In this document: piece by piece, positions 1 to 7,428 of the stretch | How positions within the stretch are numbered: the first letter of the stretch is position 1 | Layout: the number at the start of each line of letters is the position of its first letter | DNA from: a virus | IMG/VR virus record: IMGVR_UViG_3300013014_000125 | Span: 1 to 25,133 of that record | DNA length: 25,133 nt | Direction: 5' to 3' (one strand) | The notes under the pieces: generated by a model | Databases searched by the model: none | What the model was told of the DNA's origin: nothing | What the model saw: only the letters and a program-made list of their open reading frames with translations | Program-made: the position numbers and the translations under genes

Positions 1-2278
1 GAGCTGCCATCATGAATCCACCGCGGCCTGCCAGCGCTGTTACCGCGCCTGCGACACCGGAACCGCCCTCACCTGATGTTCCAGATCCAGGAGCGCCCAT
101 GGACTCGGTCGCAGCGGTCATATCAGACGCTGTGCTTGCCAGAGTCGCTGGAACGGCTGAACCTCCGGAAAATATATTCTTGATGAAATCAACGAGATTT
201 CCAGCGAAACCGCTGATCATTGAGACTATCGGGCCGCCGGCGAGGAAGAGGCTGCCGAGGGCGGAGGCGATCGGGTACTCCTTGAACATGCGAACGAGCA
301 TGCCGAAGAACTCCGATATCATATCCCCCAGGACAGGTGCCAAAGAGTAAAGCTCGAGAGCGAGTGTCTTGATGACGTCGATGAGAGTTGTGAGTAGACC
401 TGTAGCTATGCTTCCGCTCGTGCTTGAACCGGGAAGGAAAGCGCTCTTCATGGAGCCGATTGCCGTCGTCATGCCGCCCTTGATCAATCCGCCGAGGCTC
501 TTGATGATTGAAGGTAGGGCCTTGAACACCTCGGTCAGTATTGTCGCTATCGCGGTGGTCATCGACGATATGATCTCTTTCAACCTGGAGCCTGAGCCTG
601 ACAGCAGGTTTATCAGGCCACCCTCGCCGTCCGTGCCAAGTATAAAGTTCTCTAGTGATTGGCCCAGACCTTTTCCGGCCTCGAGGTCGCCTGCAAAGAT
701 GGCAGCGAGACCAGATAAGCTAACTGCAAAATCGCTGATCAGGCTGATGAAACTTTTTAAAGACGATCCAGCGGTGGAGCTCGTGAACATTGAGCCGAAT
801 ATCCTTCCCACTGTCGCGCCAATGCTGGCGACCGTGCCGAGAGCTTTGGCGAGCTCCGTGACCATCGGCATGAGCGAAGGTCCAAACCCACGCATGAAAC
901 CCTGGATGAATGCATCGAGAAACCCAGTGAATTTATCGAATTTGACGATAACGTTCTCGATGTTGTCCGCAAGCTCAGAGATGATCTGCTGCTGGGACTT
1001 CTGCTGCTTTGAGGCCTCATCGGCCTGGCTCGCGACCTGATCGTAGCTGAGACCCATGCCCTTGGCCGAGAACGCAAGCATCGCCTGCTCCTCGTTGAGA
1101 CCGGATGATTCGGCGAGCAGCTTCCTCTCTGACCTGCTCATCGCCTCGATCGAACGACCCGTCGCCGCGAATGCTTTCCTCATCTCATCGAGTCTCTTCG
1201 CCGGGTCCTGCTCACGCATCATCTTCAGGGGGTCGATAACGAGACCGAAACCCTGAGCAAGCTGGGCGGCTGCCTCAGCGCCCTGCTCGAAATCGTCGAA
1301 CTTACCGGCTAGGTTGGCAAGCTCGTTGAGCTCGATGCCGAGCTTACGGGTGAACGCTGCCGAGGTGATCGTCTGCTTGACATAATCCCCCGTCACCTTA
1401 CCAAGGACCTGGAAGTTAGAGATCGCAGCCGCGACGTCCCTACCGAGAACCTTTGTCGAGATGCCCAACGATTTACCGATCTTGTTGACGTTGTTGAGGA
1501 TCCCTTGGCTGAAATCCTTCAGGCTCAGGGACGACATCCTCGACAGGACCCCCACCTTCTGGAGCTGCTCGCCGTTGAAATCGAGGGATTTGTTGAGCAT
1601 GTAGAGCTGCGAGGTTGAGCTGTTGAATTCCTCCCCGAGAGTGTCGAAGACAGCTCCCAGGTCCCCGGCGTACTGCTTCATCAGCTCCAGGCGCGCGACC
1701 GAGCCGTCGATACCGGGAGCGAACTTGGAACCGAAGTAGTTGACGCCGTCGCCTGTCTCCCTCAGCTGCTTGTTGAAGTCCCCGAACGCGCGCTTTACCC
1801 TGCCAGAAGTATTCTCAGCGAAGCTTCCGAACTCCGCGCGAACCTTCTCGAAAGCGTTGAGAAGATCGTACATCGCCTGCTGGAGATCAGCGGCCTGCTT
1901 CATCAGGGCGTTGAACGCAGTTCCCAGGAATCCGAACACAGCGTTGATCGGTGTCGTAATCGCCGTGAACATGGAGCTGAAGTTTATCTTCAGAAGATCC
2001 CATGAGTTCGAGAACATGTCGGTGACCTTGAGACCACTCGTCATCGTGTCGAACGTTTGCTGAGCTGCCTCAGCAGCCCCCTCGGCAGCGTTCGTGAACT
2101 CATCGAGAGACTCACCCGCCCCGCGCATGGAGCCTGAGGCGACCCCACCAGCCTCCTTGATCTCCCGAAGTATCTGGAGCTGCTCGCCAAGAGCTCGTGT
2201 CATATCGCGGGTGTTCGCGGCATTCTCCGCGAGGAGACGCCGCATCTGTTCCATCAGCTCTATCTGTGTTGGATCCAT
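1..2278 (-). CDS. Tape-measure-like tail protein (N-terminal part; 3' end outside window)
   Basis: An open frame without stops runs from ATG 2278 to the window edge, giving 759 codons and continuing. The N-terminus (MDPTQIELMEQMRRLLAENA) and residues to ~45 look like a coiled coil. The middle is long and helical, with KVRAEFGSFAENTSGRVKRA and a Gln/Ser-rich region. Hydrophobic, Gly-rich segments lie at about residues 465-500 and 665-700 (YPIASALGSLFLAGGPIVSM), typical of tape measure proteins that enter the membrane at infection. The C-terminal visible part is Gly/Ser/Ala-rich. Its size and place directly after the tail tube and chaperone-like pair support a tape measure that sets tail length. 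It shows no recognisable similarity to T4 gp29, so a different baseplate or tail protein is possible. The ribosome binding site is weak: AGG lies about 14 nt upstream. Confidence 0.72.
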   Translation of the reverse strand, partial: MDPTQIELMEQMRRLLAENAANTRDMTRALGEQLQILREIKEAGGVASGSMRGAGESLDEFTNAAEGAAEAAQQTFDTMTSGLKVTDMFSNSWDLLKINFSSMFTAITTPINAVFGFLGTAFNALMKQAADLQQAMYDLLNAFEKVRAEFGSFAENTSGRVKRAFGDFNKQLRETGDGVNYFGSKFAPGIDGSVARLELMKQYAGDLGAVFDTLGEEFNSSTSQLYMLNKSLDFNGEQLQKVGVLSRMSSLSLKDFSQGILNNVNKIGKSLGISTKVLGRDVAAAISNFQVLGKVTGDYVKQTITSAAFTRKLGIELNELANLAGKFDDFEQGAEAAAQLAQGFGLVIDPLKMMREQDPAKRLDEMRKAFAATGRSIEAMSRSERKLLAESSGLNEEQAMLAFSAKGMGLSYDQVASQADEASKQQKSQQQIISELADNIENVIVKFDKFTGFLDAFIQGFMRGFGPSLMPMVTELAKALGTVASIGATVGRIFGSMFTSSTAGSSLKSFISLISDFAVSLSGLAAIFAGDLEAGKGLGQSLENFILGTDGEGGLINLLSGSGSRLKEIISSMTTAIATILTEVFKALPSIIKSLGGLIKGGMTTAIGSMKSAFLPGSSTSGSIATGLLTTLIDVIKTLALELYSLAPVLGDMISEFFGMLVRMFKEYPIASALGSLFLAGGPIVSMISGFAGNLVDFIKNIFSGGSAVPATLASTASDMTAATESMGAPGSGTSGEGGSGVAGAVTALAGRGGFMMAA

Positions 2279-2306
2279 CTACCGGACAACCTAACCTTTA
2301 TGAGCT

Positions 2307-2314
2307 TAACTATG
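2307..2314 (-). promoter_or_regulatory. Late-promoter-like octamer CATAGTTA
   Basis: The minus-strand CATAGTTA lies 28 nt before the ATG at 2278, in the 51-nt gap before the tape-measure gene. It fits the NATANTTA pattern. Confidence 0.4.
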
Positions 2315-2329
2315 TCAAGTTCAAAAAAA

Positions 2330-2602
2330 TCAGAGCTTCCAATCGACGCCCGTGACTTTCCTGAAGTTCTCAGCGGCAGCTCTCTTCTCGTTGGCAAGCT
2401 CAACAGCCCTGGGAGCGGTGGTGCGATCATCATTTAAAGCCTCATACAGCGCTCTTGAGGCTTCGATGGCTCGGCGAGTTGCCTCAACCTGGACCTGCTC
2501 ACCTGCAAGTTTCGGAAATTTCTTAATCTCTCCAAGGATATACCTGGCAGATTCGATGAAAAGCTCCGCAACCTGACCATCATTCTTTGTCTTTCTGCTC
2601 AT
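2330..2602 (-). CDS. Small helical protein, unknown function
   Basis: This gene encodes 90 residues, charged and almost wholly helical, with no cysteine, signal peptide or membrane segment. The helices read VAELFIESARYILGEIKKFP, VQVEATRRAIEASRALYEAL and VELANEKRAAAENFRKVTG. GGAG lies 9-10 nt before the ATG. It sits between the chaperone-like pair and the tape-measure gene, so a tail assembly or tape-measure-binding role is possible. That is inference from position only; I do not recognise the family. The plus strand of the same DNA is also open but has no ribosome binding site and runs against all neighbours. Confidence 0.75.
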   Translation of the reverse strand: MSRKTKNDGQVAELFIESARYILGEIKKFPKLAGEQVQVEATRRAIEASRALYEALNDDRTTAPRAVELANEKRAAAENFRKVTGVDWKL

Positions 2603-2620
2603 TAGATCGATCTCCGGGAC

Positions 2621-2628
2621 TAAATATC
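2621..2628 (-). promoter_or_regulatory. Late-promoter-like octamer GATATTTA
   Basis: The minus-strand GATATTTA overlaps the stop of the previous frame and lies 18 nt before the ATG at 2602. It is identical to the octamer upstream of the gene at 22180. Confidence 0.4.
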
Positions 2629-2905
2629 ACGAGAATCTGCGAAGCCGCGCGGGCGTCTCGCCCCTGTGCATACCGAGCATCGCTCGAGTCTGCGCATCGT
2701 TCTGATGGGCTGCGCGGGTGGGTTCACCCTTCTCTGAAGCTCTGGAGAGCTCCTTATTGAGTCGGGTGATGAACCAAGCCCTGTACTGGACCGGAATGTT
2801 GTAGCATTCCCAGTAGCTGAACCCCATGTAGTACATGAGGAGGAACGACTGCTCTAGGTAATACTCCCTATCGCTCGGCGTCAGGCCAAAAAAAGCTTGC
2901 CCCAA
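2627..2905 (-). CDS. Downstream frame of the gp26-like pair, probably expressed by frameshift
   Basis: This frame gives 92 codons if read from TTG at 2905, or about 86 residues after a shift on the T7 run. Its sequence is distinctive and looks constrained: LTPSDREYYLEQSFLLMYYM, then GFSYWECYNIPVQYRAWFIT and RLNKELSR, two aromatic helices with a conserved-looking PVQYRAWFI. This resembles the C-terminal extension type of tail assembly chaperones, or a gp51-like assembly factor. The TTG has only a weak GAGG upstream, and the first ATG (codon 24) would cut off the first helix and lacks a ribosome binding site. Independent translation is therefore less likely than a frameshift fusion. A one-base sequencing error in the homopolymer would have the same appearance. 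Confidence 0.7.
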   Translation of the reverse strand: MGQAFFGLTPSDREYYLEQSFLLMYYMGFSYWECYNIPVQYRAWFITRLNKELSRASEKGEPTRAAHQNDAQTRAMLGMHRGETPARLRRFS

Positions 2906-3713
2906 GCGGGATTCGCACCTCGCTTATCTCGTTGCAGGATGGGCAGTCAAGCTCGCCCTTCATGTCGATGCCGGGTTCGCTGGAGTCGATATGACGGCGA
3001 AGCTCCATAGAGTCGCGGGCTGGCATGTTCCTGATGAACCCGTTGATCGCTCCGCGATCTGTCTTGCCGTCGATCGCCACGATGGAGTACTGGAGACGGG
3101 AGGTGACGAGGTTATCAGCGAGAGCGCCCTGCTTCTTGGCGCGCTCGAGGACGGTGTTGATCTCCTCCTCATCACGACCCGTGAGGAACTTGAAGTTGAC
3201 ATTCTTCTTGGTGACCGGAAGCTTGAACTCGAAGACGTTCCTACCGGTTTCGACCGGCGCGGTCTCGAGGCGCTTGATCGGGAGGCCCGAGAGATCGAAA
3301 GTCTGCTTCGATCTCGTGTTGCACTTCGGGCACTCGGCCTCAACGTTGTAGTCCGATCCGTATCCCGTGATCCTGAGGGCGACCATGATCGCGTTCCTAT
3401 CCCCGACCAGCATGTCAGGAACGCTGATCCTCTTGTCCGTCAGGCAGCTCTTGATGAGCTCGGTGATGACGGTTCCCTTCTTGATGAGAGCACGGGAGGT
3501 AAGGATGTCCTCCTCACGGGCGGTCATCGCGCGGATGTCGATGGTCTCCTGACCATGAAGCGGTGAATCCGAAGGATAGACAACTCCATTCGACGGAAGC
3601 GGAACCGACTCGATCGGCACCTCGTAGCCGAAATCGTCCTTCATAACGTCACGGGTCTGGATTCCTGCGGGGACAGCGCCACCGAAGAGAGCGCTGCGAT
3701 CTGTCTCTGCCAA
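2868..3713 (-). CDS. gp26-like baseplate/tail assembly protein with zinc ribbon (TTG start)
   Basis: This gene encodes 281 residues starting at TTG, with AGGAG 7 nt upstream. The next ATG is 23 codons later and has no comparable ribosome binding site. The segment SVPLPSNGVVYP, followed by IRAMTAREEDILTSRALIKK and VITELIKSCL, matches what I know of the T4 gp26-type base plate family. Two CPxC pairs, Cys128/Cys131 and Cys257/Cys260, could bind one zinc ion. The stretch FKFLTGRDEEEINTVLERAK fits a folded alpha/beta domain. The 3' end overlaps the next frame by 38 nt at a run of seven T residues (2888-2894). That overlap, and the place between tail tube and tape measure, resemble the frameshifted tail assembly chaperone pair of long-tailed phages. 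It could be a baseplate hub component, a chaperone, or both. Confidence 0.85.
   Translation of the reverse strand: MAETDRSALFGGAVPAGIQTRDVMKDDFGYEVPIESVPLPSNGVVYPSDSPLHGQETIDIRAMTAREEDILTSRALIKKGTVITELIKSCLTDKRISVPDMLVGDRNAIMVALRITGYGSDYNVEAECPKCNTRSKQTFDLSGLPIKRLETAPVETGRNVFEFKLPVTKKNVNFKFLTGRDEEEINTVLERAKKQGALADNLVTSRLQYSIVAIDGKTDRGAINGFIRNMPARDSMELRRHIDSSEPGIDMKGELDCPSCNEISEVRIPLGASFFWPDAER
2886..2895 (-). other. Candidate programmed frameshift site (T7 run)
   Basis: On the minus strand the frame reads AGC TTT TTT TGG at codons 273-276 of the gp26-like gene. A +1 (or -2) shift on the T7 run gives TTT TTT GGC and enters the downstream frame, which has no ATG or good ribosome binding site at its 5' end. 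The fused product would be about 361 residues (275 + 86). Confidence 0.5.
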
Positions 3714-3782
3714 CTGTGTTCTCCTAAAAGTTGCTAATGCAATTCTTTATGTTACGGGAGACTCGTAAACATCGCACGACTT

Positions 3783-3822
3783 AAAAGAAATCAAGCTCCG
3801 GAGATTGCTCTCGGAGCTTGAT
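3783..3822 (-). terminator. Intrinsic terminator after the tail tube gene
   Basis: A perfect 11-bp stem (ATCAAGCTCCG / CGGAGCTTGAT, with a further AGA/TCT pairing inside) lies about 40 nt past the tail tube stop. On the minus strand it is followed by TTTCTTTT, giving a convincing Rho-independent terminator. The rest of the 149-nt gap (3714-3862) holds the second hairpin above and, before the next gene, a weak promoter-like GATGTTTA at 3766-3773. Confidence 0.85.
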
Positions 3823-3832
3823 GACTTATCAG

Positions 3833-3854
3833 TTCGACAAAATAATTTGTCGAA
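3833..3854 (-). other. AT-rich hairpin just after the tail tube gene
   Basis: TTCGACAAA and TTTGTCGAA form a perfect 9-bp inverted repeat around the 4-nt loop ATAA, 8 nt past the stop. On the minus strand it is followed by CTGATAAG and not by a T-run, so it is less likely to be a terminator than an mRNA-stabilising or processing element. The intrinsic terminator lies immediately downstream. Confidence 0.6.
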
Positions 3855-3862
3855 TCCTCACG

Positions 3863-4351
3863 TCAATATTGTAAAACACAGTTATCGAAGCGGAGCGTGA
3901 GCGAGATTTCCATCGGATCGTCGCCGTCGTAGGCGAGATCTCCGAAACCTGCCGACGTGATGAACGCGCCCTTGATGTCCCAGAGCTCAACAACGGTTCC
4001 GACCGGGTCAAGCATCTTGAGCTGGCAGTCGCGCTTGTAGAAGTCAGCGTAACCAGCGCGGCCCGACACCGACTCGAAGTGGGTGCGGACCCACTCCATC
4101 ACCTGCTGGGCACCCGAGGGGGCAATAGCATCGTAGAGCACAACGTCGAGAGTATCGAACGTGGTCTTACCAGCGATGTAACGGCGAGAGTTGATCCACG
4201 GGATCTCTTTCTCCTCAGTCTTCACGCTTGGACGCTTCGTCGACTTGATGAGGTAAGCGTCAATTCCTTCGATCGCGAATACCCATCGGTTCTTCCTCTT
4301 CGGTTCGAACTTGTTGGGTAACATATCAGTGACTGAGAGTGTCTCGGCCAT
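3863..4351 (-). CDS. 19: Tail tube protein, gp19-like
   Basis: This gene encodes 162 residues, nearly the same as T4 gp19 (163). It polymerises as hexamer rings into the inner tail tube. The order of elements fits: a polar start (LSVTDMLPNKFEPKRKNRWV), the strand RWVFAIEGIDAYLIKSTKRP, then TFDTLDVVLYDAIAPSGAQQ, WVRTHFESVSGRAGYADFYK, VELWDIKGAFITSAGFGDLA, and a C-terminal ISLTLRFDNCVLQY. AGGAG is 5 nt before the ATG. It follows the sheath gene as in T4 (18-19). A hairpin and an intrinsic terminator lie just after the stop, so the sheath-tube unit probably ends here. Confidence 0.94.
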   Translation of the reverse strand: MAETLSVTDMLPNKFEPKRKNRWVFAIEGIDAYLIKSTKRPSVKTEEKEIPWINSRRYIAGKTTFDTLDVVLYDAIAPSGAQQVMEWVRTHFESVSGRAGYADFYKRDCQLKMLDPVGTVVELWDIKGAFITSAGFGDLAYDGDDPMEISLTLRFDNCVLQY

Positions 4352-4367
4352 TTTATCTCCTGTTCCT

Positions 4368-4375
4368 TAACTATT
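4368..4375 (-). promoter_or_regulatory. Late-promoter-like octamer AATAGTTA
   Basis: The minus-strand AATAGTTA lies 16 nt before the ATG of the tail tube gene, followed by AGGAG. It is identical to the octamers upstream of the second sheath gene and the 21830 gene. Confidence 0.45.
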
Positions 4376-4392
4376 GTGAATGTCTTGAAATC

Positions 4393-7300
4393 TTAGAAAC
4401 CAGAGGCGTTTCTTGCCTCAAAATCAATTGAGATAAACTCGGCTGATCTTGTGGGCTGGAGGAAGATCTTTCCTCGGATGGTGTTGTTCTCGATATCTGC
4501 CTGCGTTGTCGTTGTCGTGTCGATCTGGACGCGGTAACGATCAACACCACGCTGCTCCTGGACCTGCTTCATGATCGGGGAGACCGCAGCGTTGAAGCGA
4601 GCGATCGTCGTGTCACGGTTCGGCTCGAAGAGAATCGTGTTAGCCACGGCTCTCACTCGACGACGGACCTCGATCAGGAGTCGACGGACGTTGATACGAT
4701 CGAGTGAGCTTCCCTCGGCGAGGAGAGTACGTTGGCCGTTCACGACTGGTCCGACGCCAGGTGCGGCGACAAGTGGGTTGATACCGACATCGTACACCGT
4801 GTCGACATTCTCGACCAGGAACTTCGTTCCCAGCTCCTCAACGTTGAGCACCGCGCGGTTGTATCCAGCCGGCGCAGTCCACGCGTAACCAAGAGCGTCG
4901 TTCTGGGCGAAAGCTCCGAGAACCGGAACTGAAGCTGGCACGCGCGCTCGACGAGTCGGGTCGGCCGGGAGTCTCATGATCGCGTCGGGGAAGTAAGCAG
5001 CTCCGAACGAGTTGTTGAGACCACGACCTGTGAAACGGGTGGTGGTGTACGAGATGTTAACGGGAGGATACGAGCTAGCTGCGAGAGATGACGTGATGAA
5101 GTTATTCTGCGAGTCCTTGTGCTCAACGTCCATGATGTAGAGCGCATCGAATCGTGTCTGCATCGCCGCGAGCGCGTAGTCGGTGACAGCCGGATGGCGC
5201 TGACCCGGGATTGCAAGAAGATGAACATCGGCGAATGACTTCTCACCCATGATATCGACAGCCTTCCTGTAGGCAGCGACCGTGGGGCCTGACAGACCGC
5301 CCTGGTTCGCGTTGTCCATCTCACGACGTGCAGCTGCGTCAGTCATGCGGAACTTATTCGAATCGAAGATGTTCGAACCATCGAATCCGCCCTGCATGAA
5401 CGTCGTGAACTTCAGGTAGCTTCTCACTGCAGCGCTGGAGAAATCATTCGGAGCGACAACAAACTTTCCACCAGCCGAGCTGTCAATGACGCCATCACGC
5501 TGGTAGACAGCCTCATCCCATCGTGTGCTGTCGACCAGTCCGTCCGAGCCTGTCTGGACCTGAACTCTCTCAAGGGTGAAGCGGTTATTGTTGAATCGAT
5601 CCGCGTCAAGGATCGAACCGCTCACGTCTGCAACTCCAGCGTTGTCACCGACCCAGGGGTTCTGGTAGGAGGTGTGGAATCTCGGGAAGTACTTCGTCTG
5701 CTGGACGAGAGAAGCATCACGGGTCGCCGCAGTGGTCGTTGAGACGCCATCGTTGGGGCGTGCGACAGAGTTTGCGGTGTCGAACTGCACACCCCAGTAG
5801 TACTTGCTCTCTCCGACAGCTGTGGTGGCGCCTGCGGCCCCGCCGACGTTGATAGCACGCCTGAACGGAATGGGCGGCTGACGAGCTCCTGTGGTGGGAA
5901 CGTTAAGATGGGCAGAGGGGCCCACGCTTCCAGTTGAGAGGAAACCAGTCCCAGCTGTCACGAGGTGGTAGTGACCGCGGAACCCAACGGGGAGGGAGTT
6001 GACAGGAACAATCTTATCGACCACGTCATCGGCGAGCTCAACGCGAACTCTCTGGGACACCTTCCCGTAGAGACCCTCTTCAACTATCTTCTGCGATCCA
6101 ACCGCACGATCGAAATCGTAGTAGGTGTTGAGATCGCCGATCTTCTTTCCTACGAAGTTGTCGCTGTCAGGATCAAGATCACAGTCGAGATAGGACTCGA
6201 GAACGATAGGAGAATCATCCGTGTCATTCCAGTCGCGAATCTCGACGGTGAACTTGCCGTAAAGACCCTCGGTTGTAGGAGCTTTGATGTTCTTTATCGA
6301 AACCTTATAGAGGTTATTGGCGAAAGCGCCGTCAGAACGAGCGTGGATCTTGAAGAGGTCCTTCGGACTGCCGCCTTGTGAGATGAAAAACGGCGTGGAA
6401 GGGTGTGTGAATCTGTCCTCAAAGTTCTCATAGTTCGGGAAGACGGAGGTACCGTTGTTGTAAGCCTGCGAACCTGATAGGCAGAAAGCGACTTCTTCAA
6501 TCGCAACAGCGGTGCTTACACGACGTAAGGTAGCTTCAGCTGCGATTCCTGAACCTGTAACCGCAGCATACGCGTCGAAGATATCATAGTGAGAGTAGAG
6601 CACGTAACCCGCTCTCTCGATAGCAAGGGGATCACGATTGAATGTGTTAGCGAAATAACCCTGATCCTTAGGATTGAATGATGCCGTGAGGATGCTGGGA
6701 TACTCAGCCGAGTCAGTGTGACCGTTGAGGAAGAGAACGAAATCCTGCTTTCCGCTACGCAGATCGACAGACCCTGTGAACCATCCCTTCGAGGGTGAAG
6801 CTCCCACTGGATTCGTGCCGTACGTGTCCGACGTCACACCCGGAGCGGAGCTCGAGAGAGTGATCTGCACACCTGACGCGACCATGAGCACGCCACGGAT
6901 GATGGGGGCTGCAGCAGTCGAGGTCTGGATTCCAGATTCTGAGAAGACCCAGGATCCAGCTGACTCTGACATGTAGCAACCGAGGAAGTAGGTTCTTCCG
7001 TTTGTGCCGCCGGCGACTGCATTCGGATTATTTCCGAGCTGACCGCTTCCAGCTTGCACCTGCTGCGAACCAACAACGAAACCTGCGTTCGTTACTTTGC
7101 CGTTGTTGGTTCCTGGATTGGAGCGCTTGCTTCCATCTCCGACGCCGAGGACGCGAACGTAAGTTCCCGCCGTAGCATTGCGTAACCACTCGTTGAGGGC
7201 GAGGGGAGCGAACACATCCGCGTCCGCGCTCCCAAATTCCCTGCTGAACTGTGAATTGTTGGCGAATGAGACAGGGACGAATGCAACGCCCTGATTCGCC

Positions 7301-7395
7301 GTTCCAATAACACCAGCTGCGCGACCGGTCGGCTGTGCCTCGACCACGCCACCTGTGCTGTCAATCTCCCTAACGCTTATGCCTGGGGCTGCCAT
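4393..7395 (-). CDS. 18: Tail sheath protein, gp18-like (downstream paralogue)
   Basis: This gene encodes 1000 residues. The N-terminus (APGISVREID, GVIGTANQGVAFVP, LALNEWLRNATAGTYVRVLG) and C-terminus (SSLDRINVRRLLIEVRRR, TILFEPNRDTTIARF, GKIFLQPTRSAEFISIDFE) line up closely with the upstream sheath gene. The central ~650 residues are more divergent and beta-rich, with many Gly, Ser, Thr and Asn residues. AGGAG lies 6 nt before the ATG. It lies directly upstream of the tail tube gene, the T4 position of gene 18, which slightly favours it as the gp18 counterpart. It could mix with its paralogue in one sheath, occupy a distinct zone, or act in place of it. No frameshift or internal stop is seen, so both copies appear functional. 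Confidence 0.91.
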   Translation of the reverse strand: MAAPGISVREIDSTGGVVEAQPTGRAAGVIGTANQGVAFVPVSFANNSQFSREFGSADADVFAPLALNEWLRNATAGTYVRVLGVGDGSKRSNPGTNNGKVTNAGFVVGSQQVQAGSGQLGNNPNAVAGGTNGRTYFLGCYMSESAGSWVFSESGIQTSTAAAPIIRGVLMVASGVQITLSSSAPGVTSDTYGTNPVGASPSKGWFTGSVDLRSGKQDFVLFLNGHTDSAEYPSILTASFNPKDQGYFANTFNRDPLAIERAGYVLYSHYDIFDAYAAVTGSGIAAEATLRRVSTAVAIEEVAFCLSGSQAYNNGTSVFPNYENFEDRFTHPSTPFFISQGGSPKDLFKIHARSDGAFANNLYKVSIKNIKAPTTEGLYGKFTVEIRDWNDTDDSPIVLESYLDCDLDPDSDNFVGKKIGDLNTYYDFDRAVGSQKIVEEGLYGKVSQRVRVELADDVVDKIVPVNSLPVGFRGHYHLVTAGTGFLSTGSVGPSAHLNVPTTGARQPPIPFRRAINVGGAAGATTAVGESKYYWGVQFDTANSVARPNDGVSTTTAATRDASLVQQTKYFPRFHTSYQNPWVGDNAGVADVSGSILDADRFNNNRFTLERVQVQTGSDGLVDSTRWDEAVYQRDGVIDSSAGGKFVVAPNDFSSAAVRSYLKFTTFMQGGFDGSNIFDSNKFRMTDAAARREMDNANQGGLSGPTVAAYRKAVDIMGEKSFADVHLLAIPGQRHPAVTDYALAAMQTRFDALYIMDVEHKDSQNNFITSSLAASSYPPVNISYTTTRFTGRGLNNSFGAAYFPDAIMRLPADPTRRARVPASVPVLGAFAQNDALGYAWTAPAGYNRAVLNVEELGTKFLVENVDTVYDVGINPLVAAPGVGPVVNGQRTLLAEGSSLDRINVRRLLIEVRRRVRAVANTILFEPNRDTTIARFNAAVSPIMKQVQEQRGVDRYRVQIDTTTTTQADIENNTIRGKIFLQPTRSAEFISIDFEARNASGF

Positions 7396-7415
7396 TAAAA
7401 GCTCCTATCCTCGTG

Positions 7416-7423
7416 TAACTATT
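7416..7423 (-). promoter_or_regulatory. Late-promoter-like octamer AATAGTTA
   Basis: The minus-strand AATAGTTA lies 20 nt before the ATG of the second sheath gene, followed by AGGAG. A separate promoter here would let the two sheath paralogues be expressed at different levels. Confidence 0.45.
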
Positions 7424-7428
7424 CTGGA

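Noticed and set aside
369-1040. 223-codon plus-strand open frame inside the tape-measure-like gene
   Set aside because: It is antisense to a 759-codon uninterrupted minus-strand frame, has no ribosome binding site and no family resemblance.
2991-3566. 191-codon plus-strand open frame antisense to the gp26-like gene
   Set aside because: It has no ribosome binding site, its composition mirrors the opposite strand, and the minus-strand gene has clear zinc ribbon and family motifs.
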